Positions 25,476 through 33,488 of a stretch of DNA of 43,134 bases are shown here, piece after piece (the first letter of the stretch is position 1; every line of letters starts with the position of its first letter). A program made the position numbers and the translations under genes. Origin of the DNA: Pisciglobus halotolerans (GTDB taxonomy: Bacteria; Bacillota; Bacilli; Lactobacillales; Carnobacteriaceae); the NCBI RefSeq assembly GCF_900113675.1, contig NZ_FOQE01000003.1, forward strand, positions 1 through 43,134. The letters run 5' to 3'. Under the pieces are notes generated by a model. The model was not told the origin of the DNA. It did not search any database and saw only the letters and a program-made list of their open reading frames with translations.

Positions 25476-28145
25476 TTATTTATTTTGATTTACTTTATCA
25501 TCATATCCTACACCGCGAAGAATAGCTTTCACGATTTCAACAAATGGAATGATAGATAGAGCAGCAATAATAACGATCATCCATTGTTGTCCAGTCATGT
25601 CGTAAATACCAAAAATAGTATTCAATCCAGGAACAAAGACAACGAGCAGGATCAAACCTAAGGACAAGATCGTTGCGTAATTCAACATCTTATTACCAAA
25701 TGGCCCAACAGAGAATAAGGATTTAAAGACAGATTTACTGTTATAGGCATGTGCCAATTGAATGAATCCAAGTGTCAAGAAGGCCATCGCTTCAGCAATA
25801 TGCAATTCAAATCCGTAGTAGTAATTGGCTAACCAGAAGACGAATAAAGTGATGGCACCTTCATAGATCCCTTGATAGATCATACTTGGGAAAACGCCAT
25901 TTGAGAAGAAGTTAGAAGAACGACCACGTGGTTTTTGTTCCATGATATCTTCTTCAGGTTCTTCTAATCCCAATGCAATAGCAGGGAAGACATCTGTCAC
26001 TAAGTTGATCCACAATAGATGGATCGGCTCTAAAATCGTCCATCCTAGTAATGTAGCGACAAATAGGGTCAACACTTCACCTAAGTTAGCTGAAAGCAAG
26101 TATTGAACAGCTTTTTGGATATTTGCAAATACTTTCCGTCCTTCTTTGACCGCATTTACGATCGTAGCGAAGTTATCGTCAGCAAGGACCATATCGGAGG
26201 CCCCTTTAGAAACTTCTGTACCTGTGATTCCCATACCAACACCAATGTCAGATTGTTTCAAGGAAGGTGCGTCATTGACGCCATCACCTGTCATCGCCAC
26301 AACTTTGCCTTGTTTTTGCCAAGCTTTTACGATACGTACCTTGTGTTCTGGAGAAACACGGGCATAAACGGAGTAATTTTGAACCGTGTTTTCGAATTCA
26401 TGTTCTAAAATATCATCTAATTGTGCACCTGTCAGGATCGCGTTATTGGCTGCATTTTCGTCCAAAATACCTAAACGAGCAGCAATAGCGGAAGCAGTAT
26501 CTTTATGGTCACCTGTGATCATGATAGTACGGATACCAGCGCTTTTTGCTTCTGCGATCGCGGCTTTTGCTTCAGGACGTTCAGGGTCGATCATACCAAC
26601 CAATCCAGCGAATACTAGATCTTGTTCAACTGTTTCTGTATCTACTTTACTTGGAACAGTATCGATCGTTTTAAAAGCCATTGCCAATACACGCAACGCT
26701 TGAACAGCTAGCGCATGGTTTTGATCCAGAATAGTTTTGCGATCTGCATTTGTTAACGGAACAATCTCGCCATCTTTCAAAATAGAGGTACAACGTTTCA
26801 GTAATTCATCAGGAGCACCTTTAGTAGCAACATAGAATGAATCTTTGTCTTTATGGATCGTTGACATTAATTTACGGTCAGAATCAAAAGGTACTTCTGA
26901 AACACGTGGCATGTCATTTAAAGCTGCTTTTAATTCAAAGCCTTTGTCAAAACCAAATTGGACTAAAGCCGTTTCAGTAGGGTCCCCGATCAGTGAACGA
27001 TCTTCGGCAACTTTTGTATCATTGGCAAAGTTCATGACTCTCATCACAGGAAGGTTCAAATCGATTTCTTCATTTGCGCCATGAAGTTGACCGTTATAGT
27101 ACACTTTTTCGATCGTCATTTTGTTTTGAGTCAACGTACCTGTTTTGTCTGAACAAATAACTTCCGTACCACCAAGTGTTTCAACAGCTGGCAATTTACG
27201 GATCAACGCATTTTCTTTAGCCATTGCTTGTGTACCCAAAGCTAAGATAATCGTTGAGATAGCCGGCAGACCTTCTGGAATAGCGGCAACGGCAACAGAA
27301 ATCGAAACCATCAGCATATCCAACCAAGGACGGTCATTGAATCCAAAACCGATAACAAACATTAAAGCAGCAATAATCAGGATCAAGATCGTCAATGACT
27401 TACCAAGATTATCTTGGTTTTGTTGTAGAGGCGTCTTTTTCTCTTCCGTATTTTGCAACATGTTGGCAATGTTTCCGACTTCAGTATTCATTCCAGTGCT
27501 GACAACAACACCTTCACCGCGGCCATATGTGACGTTTGTACTTGAAAAAGCCATATTGGTACGGTCACCGATCGCAGCACCTGCTTCAACTGATTCCAAG
27601 CTTTTTTCAACTGGAACAGATTCACCAGTCAAAGCAGCTTCTTCAACCTTCAAGGAATTTGTGTTGTATAAACGAATATCAGCAGGAACGACATCTCCGG
27701 CTTCCATAATGATGACATCTCCGGGAACGAGTTCACCTGATTTGACTTGGACGATTTCGCCGCTTCGCTTAACGTTTGCCATAGGAGAAGCCATTTTCTT
27801 CAAAGCATCGATGGCTTCCTCAGCTTTGTTTTCTTGAAATACACCTAATACAGCATTAACAATAACAACAACTAAAATAATGATGGCATCTGCCATTTCT
27901 CCACCGATCGTACCAGAGATGATGGCTGCGATCAGCAAGACAACGATCATAAAATCTTTGAACTGGTCAATAAACTTTTGGAGAGTGGACCGCTTTTCTC
28001 CTTCTTCCAGTTCGTTAGGTCCATAAGTTTCCAGCCTTGAAGCCGCTTCTTCTTTTGTCAGACCGTTTTTGGAAGAATCAACTTCTGAAAATACAGCCGC
28101 TTCGTCTAAAGCGTAAAAATCCTTTTTTGTTTGTTCTTTGGACAT
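25476..28145 (-). CDS. P2-type cation-transporting ATPase (Ca2+/Mn2+ class)
   Basis: 889-aa ATP-driven pump, about ten membrane helices, exporting Ca2+ and/or Mn2+. Phosphorylation site CSDKTGTLTQNKM (Asp333), actuator TGES (173-176), N-domain KGAPDELLKRC and hinge GDGVNDAPSLK are all present. Ion-site motifs resemble bacterial Ca2+-ATPases such as Listeria LMCA1: PEGLP in M4 (290-294), SANLGEV in M5 and NLVTD in M6. The upstream leader is a yybP-ykoY riboswitch, so Mn2+ export is likely to be physiologically relevant. Start at 28145 is chosen for the AGAGGAG six bases upstream; an in-frame ATG seven codons earlier overlaps it. Confidence 0.93.
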   Translation of the reverse strand: MSKEQTKKDFYALDEAAVFSEVDSSKNGLTKEEAASRLETYGPNELEEGEKRSTLQKFIDQFKDFMIVVLLIAAIISGTIGGEMADAIIILVVVIVNAVLGVFQENKAEEAIDALKKMASPMANVKRSGEIVQVKSGELVPGDVIIMEAGDVVPADIRLYNTNSLKVEEAALTGESVPVEKSLESVEAGAAIGDRTNMAFSSTNVTYGRGEGVVVSTGMNTEVGNIANMLQNTEEKKTPLQQNQDNLGKSLTILILIIAALMFVIGFGFNDRPWLDMLMVSISVAVAAIPEGLPAISTIILALGTQAMAKENALIRKLPAVETLGGTEVICSDKTGTLTQNKMTIEKVYYNGQLHGANEEIDLNLPVMRVMNFANDTKVAEDRSLIGDPTETALVQFGFDKGFELKAALNDMPRVSEVPFDSDRKLMSTIHKDKDSFYVATKGAPDELLKRCTSILKDGEIVPLTNADRKTILDQNHALAVQALRVLAMAFKTIDTVPSKVDTETVEQDLVFAGLVGMIDPERPEAKAAIAEAKSAGIRTIMITGDHKDTASAIAARLGILDENAANNAILTGAQLDDILEHEFENTVQNYSVYARVSPEHKVRIVKAWQKQGKVVAMTGDGVNDAPSLKQSDIGVGMGITGTEVSKGASDMVLADDNFATIVNAVKEGRKVFANIQKAVQYLLSANLGEVLTLFVATLLGWTILEPIHLLWINLVTDVFPAIALGLEEPEEDIMEQKPRGRSSNFFSNGVFPSMIYQGIYEGAITLFVFWLANYYYGFELHIAEAMAFLTLGFIQLAHAYNSKSVFKSLFSVGPFGNKMLNYATILSLGLILLVVFVPGLNTIFGIYDMTGQQWMIVIIAALSIIPFVEIVKAILRGVGYDDKVNQNK

Positions 28146-28409
28146 TGTTTTCTCCTCTCTTTCCATTAAATTCGTTTTCCTGTTGATTTTCTGACCAGAT
28201 GATTTTTCTGTGTGAGAGAACCAAAAGGAAAGGCCGAAAAATGCATTTTGTTACAGTTTATACTACCATACCGATTTTTTTCTAACAAGAAAATGACCCT
28301 GTCAGCAAGAGCTTTCTGGGCATAAAAAAAGCAGAAGTTCGGCAAACAGCTCTTAGTAGAGTTGGATCCAGACCATTCCTCCTTTAGAGATCACTTTTAG
28401 AAATGCGAT
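28146..28409 (-). other. Long untranslated leader of the P-ATPase
   Basis: About 260 bases lie between the riboswitch terminator and the start codon. It has a second weak hairpin with a T-rich tail near 28322-28370 on the minus strand. No gene is visible. Confidence 0.5.
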
Positions 28410-28484
28410 AAAAAAAAGACTCATGCAAAATTGTTTCAGGCGACAGATAGAACCTATCTATCAATAAACAATCTGCATAAGTCT
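28410..28484 (-). terminator. Riboswitch expression-platform terminator
   Basis: On the minus strand, AGACTTATGCAgATTGTTT pairs with AAACAATttTGCATgAGTCT and is followed by T8. The 5' arm of this stem is the same ACTTATG strand that closes the aptamer (28475-28481), so ligand binding and termination are mutually exclusive. This gives a metal-ON transcription switch. Confidence 0.8.
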
Positions 28485-28573
28485 CACTATTTAAGACAAC
28501 ACCAGTAGTTGGTTCACATCTACTTGCTGGTGATGTTGCCACAGCCGAAGCTGCCAGTTACTCCCTTATGGGG
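28475..28573 (-). ncRNA. yybP-ykoY family (Mn2+-sensing) riboswitch
   Basis: On the minus strand the conserved opening CATAAGGGAGTAA (28570-28558) and closing AGTGAGACTTATGC (28488-28475) pair as P1 (CATAAG/CTTATG). Inside are the GGGAGUA motif, a CTGGCAGCTTCGGCTG-type arm, the CAACAT loop motif and a second arm ending ACTGGTGTTGTC. This matches the yybP-ykoY architecture known to bind Mn2+ and to precede P-type cation ATPases. No other gene lies between it and the ATPase start. Confidence 0.88.
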
Positions 28574-28584
28574 AATTATCGATT

Positions 28585-29074
28585 TCATCTTGTATAAGTA
28601 TAGCCGATTCATATACAGGATGCAACAAAAAATTGAAAGGAATAGTGTCAATGAATGGTTGGAAAAAAGTTTTTGCACTTATATCCATAAGTTTTTCCAC
28701 TTTAATTTTTTTAACAAGCGATACTATTCGCAATGCAGACACTTCGCTTTTGCTATTGAGCTTTTCATCTAAAAGAAAAATAAATCTTCTGCAGAAGCGG
28801 GTAATGAGATAAACGGACATGCTGGATTGCATCGGTTGGTTTTTGTCATTAAAATAGGATGTTCATTGAACAGTCTCGCTGCTTTATTCTTTGATCATGA
28901 TCTCGGCACACTTTTTTGAAGCCGTTCACATAAACCATCTTGATAAAACTGACTATAACATTTATGCTAGTCATAGTGACAAAAATGTAAAGTGACACTT
29001 AACTTCATAGGAATAGGGAGACCTATTTTTTTATGTTGAAGGGATTCATTTGAGCAATAGAGAATGCAACTGGT
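28585..29074. other. Gene-free stretch between the riboswitch and second GH1 promoter
   Basis: It contains the likely promoter of the riboswitch transcript near its left edge, a diverged dispersed repeat (28705-28800), and A/T-rich DNA with two AGTGAC direct repeats near 28975-28996. Open readings here lack ribosome binding sites and are not called as genes. Confidence 0.5.
28705..28800 (+). repeat. Diverged copy of the dispersed intergenic repeat
   Basis: TATTCGCA and TTCGCTTTTGCTATTGAGCT match 12830-12865 and, in reverse, 18840-18875. Within it CGCTTtTGC pairs with GCAgAAGCG (28792-28800). Confidence 0.5.
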
Positions 29075-29088
29075 TAGAAAACGTTTAA
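29075..29088 (+). promoter_or_regulatory. Possible cre site before the second GH1 gene
   Basis: TAGAAAACGTTTAA keeps the cre core AAACGTTT but deviates at both ends. A -10 TATAAT follows at 29141-29146. Confidence 0.4.
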
Positions 29089-29193
29089 TAAAGAAGAAAA
29101 AAGCAAGACAAATGTATCCATTTTTGTTAAACTAAAAAAGTATAATATTAAAAATAAAAAGTATAGTCCTATTAAAAAGGGGAGCGTTGTTAA

Positions 29194-30588
29194 ATGAAAT
29201 ATACATTTCCAGAAAACTTCTGGTGGGGATCGGCTGCAAGTGGACCGCAAACAGAAGGTACATATGAAGGAGATCAAAAAGGAGCAAATATTTGGGATCA
29301 CTGGTATGCAGAACAGCCTGAAGCATTTTTCGATCAAGTTGGACCAAATCGGACGTCAGCTTTTTACAAGAACTACAAAGCAGACATTCAGTTAATGAAA
29401 CAAACAGGACACAATAGTTTTCGGACGTCTATTCAATGGAGCCGTTTGATTCCAAATGGTACAGGAGAAGTAAACCAGAAAGCGGTTGATTTTTATAATT
29501 CAGTTATTGATGAGTTGATTGCTAATGATGTTGAGCCCTTCATGAACCTCTACCACTTTGATATGCCTATGAAGATGCAGGAAAAAGGTGGATGGGAAAA
29601 TAGAGAAACAGTAGAAGCCTATGTTCATTTTGCGAAAACTTGTTTTGAACTATTTGGTGATCGTGTAAAAAAATGGTTTACACACAACGAACCGATCGTA
29701 CCAGTTGAAGGTGGCTATTTATACCAATTCCATTATCCAGCCATCGTTGATATGAAAAAGGCTGCGCAAGTTGGTTATCATGAAGCGTTGGCGAGTGCGA
29801 AAGCCATCAAAGTTTATCATGAATTGAATCAAGGCGGCGAAATCGGCATCATTTTAAACTTGACGCCAAGTTATCCGCGTGATGAAAATAATCCTGAAGA
29901 TGTCAAAGCAGCAAGAATCGCAGATGCCATCTTTAACCGCTCTTTCTTAGAACCGGCTGTAAAAGGTGTCTTTCCAACTGACTTGGTAGATTTGCTGAAA
30001 GAAATCGATTATTTGCCTGTTATTGAAGAAGGCGACTTGGACATTATCAAAGAAAATACCGTTGATCTGCTAGGGGTCAACTACTATCAACCGCGTCGTA
30101 TCAAAGCGAAAGAATCTGCTGAAAAGTTGTCAGATGGTCCAATGCCAGATGACTACTTCGACAACTACGAAATGCCTGGCCGCAAAATGAATCCTTATCG
30201 TGGATGGGAAATTTACGAAAAAGGAATTTATGATATTTTGACAAATCTGCGCGAAAACTATGGCAACATTCGCTGCTTCATTTCGGAAAACGGTATGGGC
30301 GTTGAAGGCGAAGAACGTTATATCAACGAAGACGGCCGCATCGATGATGACTACCGAATCGAATTTGTCAAAGACCATTTGAAATATGTGCACCAAGCTA
30401 TCCAAGAAGGCAGCAATGTACAAGGCTATCATATGTGGACTTGCATGGATAACTGGTCATGGCTGAACGCTTACAAAAACCGCTACGGCTTCATCGCAGT
30501 TGACTTAGACAACGACTGCAAACGAACCATCAAAAAGAGCGGCCAATGGTTCAAACAAATGACAGACAACAACGGCTTCGACGACTAA
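29194..30588 (+). CDS. Second GH1 6-phospho-beta-glucosidase, C-biased 3' end
   Basis: 464 aa, cytosolic hydrolase of phosphorylated beta-glucosides. The N-terminal motif is FWWGSAASGPQTEGTYEG, the acid/base glutamate is in THNEP, the nucleophile is in ISENGMG, and the C-terminal motif is GYHMWTCMDNWSWLNAYKNR. It is only distantly similar to the GH1 at 23965. ATG at 29194 follows AAAGGGGAG. From 30451 to the stop 26 of 28 pyrimidine-ending codons end in C, unlike the T-rich first part, and a T-poor dispersed repeat follows at once. No intrinsic terminator lies directly after the stop. Confidence 0.93.
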   Translation: MKYTFPENFWWGSAASGPQTEGTYEGDQKGANIWDHWYAEQPEAFFDQVGPNRTSAFYKNYKADIQLMKQTGHNSFRTSIQWSRLIPNGTGEVNQKAVDFYNSVIDELIANDVEPFMNLYHFDMPMKMQEKGGWENRETVEAYVHFAKTCFELFGDRVKKWFTHNEPIVPVEGGYLYQFHYPAIVDMKKAAQVGYHEALASAKAIKVYHELNQGGEIGIILNLTPSYPRDENNPEDVKAARIADAIFNRSFLEPAVKGVFPTDLVDLLKEIDYLPVIEEGDLDIIKENTVDLLGVNYYQPRRIKAKESAEKLSDGPMPDDYFDNYEMPGRKMNPYRGWEIYEKGIYDILTNLRENYGNIRCFISENGMGVEGEERYINEDGRIDDDYRIEFVKDHLKYVHQAIQEGSNVQGYHMWTCMDNWSWLNAYKNRYGFIAVDLDNDCKRTIKKSGQWFKQMTDNNGFDD

Positions 30589-31010
30589 AAACAAGGATGC
30601 GGAGCGAGGTCGACAGAGGCGACAGGAAAATGAAAAAGCGCGGCGCAGAGCATCCCGCGCATGCGAGCGTCTTTTGAATTTTACCCGAGACTCTACCTCG
30701 CGCAGCTCAACTAAAATATAAGGATACGGAGAATGCTTGAAAGAGTCACCGCAAAAACAAGAAGTTGTTGAAGAGAGCAGCGCAGCGCGCATCAAAACAA
30801 CTTATCTTTTTTGCAAAGAATCTGGCTTTCGCAGTTCAACTACAAGGATTCGGAGCGAGGTCGACAGAGGCGACAGGAAAATGAAAAAGCGCGGCGCAAC
30901 TCAACCACAGGGAACGCAGCGACCCTGCAAGAATAATTAAGTCGCAAAGACTCGCTATGCTCGCTTTGTATTATTTCGCTAAGAATTGTTTTATAAATCA
31001 AGCTCGGTAG
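30589..31010 (+). repeat. Dispersed T-poor repeat, copy B (downstream of second GH1)
   Basis: It begins at the stop codon and is internally duplicated: GGAGCGAGGTCGACAGAGGC with GACAGGAAAATGAAAAAGCG and CGGCGCA occurs at about 30600-30656 and again at 30851-30898. AGGATACGGAGAATGCTTGA resembles copy A at 18722. The final module (30929-31010) repeats 18781-18870: AAGAATAATTAAGTCGCAAA, CTCGCTATGCTCGCTTTGTA, TTTCGCTAAG and AAGCTCGGTAGC. Confidence 0.8.
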
Positions 31011-31053
31011 CAAGCACTAACGTAGGAACAACGCAAGCAATCAAAACGCTAAC

Positions 31054-31127
31054 ATCAGCTGTTAGACTAAGAATGGATCGATGCTTCAAAAGCATCTTCA
31101 AACATTTTAGTCTGACAGCTGATTTTT
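31054..31127 (+). terminator. Long palindrome ending in a T-run
   Basis: Nested arms ATCAGCTGT/ACAGCTGAT, AGACTAA/TAGTCT, AATG/CATT and GATGCTT/AGCATC, about 70 nt in all, then TTTTT. It may terminate transcripts running out of the repeat, or be part of the repeat island. Confidence 0.55.
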
Positions 31128-31219
31128 GCTGATTAAGCTTCTTAAAGCTTTCTTAAAAGAGGAAGAAGTTAAATGAATGGCAAAAGCTTAATTAGTCTAT
31201 GCTTAAGTGGGTGCAATAG

Positions 31220-31540
31220 TTTGAGTAGGAGCGGAAACGAGTTATCGTTTCAACTCAGGCACAGCAACTGATTTGAGTAGGAACGGAAAAAGGTTACCGT
31301 TCCAACTCAGGAGCAGAAACTCATTTGAGTAGGAGCGGAAACGAGTTATCGTTTCAACTCAGGCACAGCAACTGATTTGAGTAGGAACGGAAAAAAGCTA
31401 TCGTTGCAACTCAGGGTCGGAAACGCATTTGAGTGGGAGTGGAAAAAGGTTATCGTTCCAACTCAGGAGCAGAAACTCATTTGAGTGGGAGTGGAAAAAG
31501 ATTATCGTTCCAACTCAGGAGCATAAGTGTCATTGAGTTG
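31220..31540 (+). repeat. Tandem array of six 52-bp hairpin units plus a partial seventh
   Basis: Units start at 31220, 31272, 31324, 31376, 31428 and 31480, with a fragment from 31532, a strict 52-base period. Each unit begins TTTGAGT, has a stem such as GGAACGG/CCGTTCC or GGAAACG/CGTTTC, and closes with ACTCAG, pairing with the GAGT at the start. Stem changes between units often keep pairing. It is not a CRISPR array because the whole unit is repeated. Confidence 0.9.
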
Positions 31541-31639
31541 GCCAATAAACAAATGAGCAGCTATACCAAGGTTTCAATAACGTATCTGAGCAGTTTTTAA
31601 GGAAGCAAAATAGCTGAAATATAATAAGATAAATAGGAA

Positions 31640-31668
31640 AAGACTCGTCATAGACGAGTCTTATCTTT
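31640..31668 (+). terminator. Perfect hairpin before the EIIC promoter region
   Basis: AAGACTCGTC (31640-31649), loop ATA, GACGAGTCTT (31653-31662), then ATCTTT. It closes the repeat island and probably isolates the next gene from upstream transcription. Confidence 0.55.
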
Positions 31669-31674
31669 ATGGAA

Positions 31675-31688
31675 AGAAAACGCTTTAA
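31675..31688 (+). promoter_or_regulatory. Possible cre site before the PTS EIIC gene
   Basis: AGAAAACGCTTTAA matches most of the cre consensus core (AAACGCTTT). It lies 187 bases before the chosen start. A palindrome TATAGCTATA (31756-31765) lies between it and the gene. Confidence 0.45.
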
Positions 31689-31875
31689 AAAAAATGAACA
31701 AAATGTGACGAATCAAAAAGATAAAGTACATTTTTTTATTAAATAAGTATATACATATAGCTATAGAATGTTATACTTTAGTTAGAAATGTTGTAAACGG
31801 ATACTTTTTGGTTCCGATCTTTTGTGGCCACTTAAGATACAAGCAAGTAACTTAAAAAAAGAAAGAGGGATTCAT

Positions 31876-33162
31876 GTGAATGGTTTTATAGACAAGCTGA
31901 GTGAAAAGTTGGTTCCTATTGCAAGTAAACTAGGACAAAATAAGTATTTATTAGTTTTGCGCGATGCATTTATGCTGGCCTTCCCCTTGACGATGTTTGG
32001 TTCACTAGTCGTTGTAATCAATAATTTGCCTTTCTTTAGCGACGAGTTGAAAGGTACACTAGGCAACTTATTTGGCAATGGGCAAAACGCAACCATGTCG
32101 ATCATGACTTTATTTGTAACATTTGGTATTGGTTATTATTTAACGAAAACGCATGATGTAGAACCTATCTTTGGCGGAGCAGTATCGTTGGCTGCTTATT
32201 TGATCGTAACGCCATTTGCTACTGTAACAGAAGGTGGAGAAACGGTCACTGGGGTATTAACAACGGATCGTTTAGGTGCAAAAGGAATGTTCATTGGGAT
32301 CATTGCTGCTTTTCTTGCGGCTGAAATTTATTCAAGAATCACGAAAAAGGGTATTGTCATCAAAATGCCTGAAGCCGTACCTGCTGCAGTAGCTAAGTCA
32401 TTTGCTGCTATGATTCCTGCTATTATTACATTAACAATTTTCACTCTTGTAAACGCTTTTGTTACCGGCGTTTTTGATACAAACTTGCATGACGTGGTTT
32501 ATAATGTGATTCAAAAACCGTTAGTTGGGTTAGGTAGCGGACTGCCTGCAACCTTAATTGCTGTTTTCTTTGTCCAGTTGCTTTGGTTCTTTGGCTTGCA
32601 TGGACAAATCATTGTAAATTCTGTGATGGATCCGATTTGGAATACGCTGATGCTGGATAACTTTGAAGCGTTTCAAAAGGGAGAAACTTTGCCGCATATC
32701 GTAACAAAACCGTTCATGGAAATCTTTACAGTGGGTATGGGTGGATCTGGTAGCACATTGATCGTAGTGATTTTGATGGCTTTTGTTATGAAGAGTCGGC
32801 AGTTGAAAGATGTGGGCCGTTTAGCTTTGGCACCTGGGATCTTCAACGTTAATGAGCCGGTGATCTTCGGGATGCCGATCGTGCTAAATGCGGCGATCTT
32901 TATCCCATGGCTGTTAGCACCGCTTGTTTCTACTACTTTTAACTACTTGGTTATGGCAGCTGGTATTTTCCCGACACCAACTGGAGTCACTGTTCCGTGG
33001 ACCGTACCTGTCTTCTTTAATGGCATGTTGGCAACAAACTCTATAATGGGCGGCGTATTACAGCTGATCGATATGGCTTTGATCGGTGTCATTTGGTATC
33101 CATTCTTGAAGATTTTGGATAGAACCAATTTGCAACAAGTTGATATGAGCACAGCAGAATAA
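31876..33162 (+). CDS. PTS system cellobiose/lactose-family EIIC permease
   Basis: Membrane channel of a sugar phosphotransferase system of the lactose/cellobiose family, about ten helices, 428 aa. It imports and phosphorylates a beta-glucoside together with EIIA and EIIB, which are not encoded nearby. The family start is (M)NGFIDKLSEKLVPIASKLG. The substrate motif region FFGLHGQIIVNSVMDPIW and APGIFNVNEPVIFGMPIVLN are characteristic. The start is GTG at 31876, preceded by AGAGGG; a reading from 31822 would add 18 residues without a ribosome binding site. It lies between the second GH1 and the GntR gene. Confidence 0.93.
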   Translation: MNGFIDKLSEKLVPIASKLGQNKYLLVLRDAFMLAFPLTMFGSLVVVINNLPFFSDELKGTLGNLFGNGQNATMSIMTLFVTFGIGYYLTKTHDVEPIFGGAVSLAAYLIVTPFATVTEGGETVTGVLTTDRLGAKGMFIGIIAAFLAAEIYSRITKKGIVIKMPEAVPAAVAKSFAAMIPAIITLTIFTLVNAFVTGVFDTNLHDVVYNVIQKPLVGLGSGLPATLIAVFFVQLLWFFGLHGQIIVNSVMDPIWNTLMLDNFEAFQKGETLPHIVTKPFMEIFTVGMGGSGSTLIVVILMAFVMKSRQLKDVGRLALAPGIFNVNEPVIFGMPIVLNAAIFIPWLLAPLVSTTFNYLVMAAGIFPTPTGVTVPWTVPVFFNGMLATNSIMGGVLQLIDMALIGVIWYPFLKILDRTNLQQVDMSTAE

Positions 33163-33180
33163 AGTTTGAATCGATAGGAG

Positions 33181-33217
33181 CAGTTCTGAAAATGTTATTT
33201 TTGGAGCTGTTTTTTTG
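33181..33217 (+). terminator. Terminator after the EIIC gene
   Basis: CAGTTC pairs with GAGCTG (one G-T pair), with inner AAAA/TTTT, then T7. Confidence 0.65.
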
Positions 33218-33375
33218 TCGAATGATTTGCAAATGGGCGCCCAAGTATAAAAGTAGGAAATGTTTATAGACTGGTGGTTATTTTGATTGAGGAAGTTTCT
33301 TGAAAAGAAGGTGCAAGAGATAGAAATGACCAAGAAAAGCAAATCAACGCCGGCATAAGCGAACGCTGTCAAAAG
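33218..33375. other. Intergenic stretch before the GntR gene
   Basis: I see no gene or clear signal in this part. The regulatory palindromes start at 33382. Confidence 0.5.
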
Positions 33376-33381
33376 TATAAT

Positions 33382-33395
33382 AAAGACTAGTCTTT
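33382..33395 (+). promoter_or_regulatory. Perfect 14-bp palindrome before the GntR gene (operator candidate)
   Basis: AAAGACTAGTCTTT directly follows a TATAAT (33376-33381) and lies about 95 bases before the gntR start. This position suits autoregulation. Confidence 0.4.
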
Positions 33396-33410
33396 TTGTA
33401 TCAAATAGAG

Positions 33411-33428
33411 TATCCTAATAATAGGATA
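33411..33428 (+). promoter_or_regulatory. Second palindrome before the GntR gene (operator candidate)
   Basis: TATCCTA-ATAA-TAGGATA, perfect 7-bp arms, 60 bases before the start codon. Confidence 0.4.
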
Positions 33429-33488
33429 GCCTTTAGTTGAAACAGAAGATAAACGAAAAACGACATAGAAAGATGAGGGGAAAGCAGC

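Noticed and set aside
28509-28772. 87-codon open reading sharing Y-S-Q-x-R-x-x-A-F-A-I with 12753-13007
   Set aside because: It overlaps the riboswitch on the other strand and lacks a ribosome binding site. The shared peptide reflects the dispersed repeat.
30737-30940. 67-codon open reading in repeat copy B
   Set aside because: Composition follows the T-poor repeat and no ribosome binding site is present.
31220-31540. Possible CRISPR array
   Set aside because: The entire 52-base unit is repeated, there are no unique spacers and no cas genes nearby.
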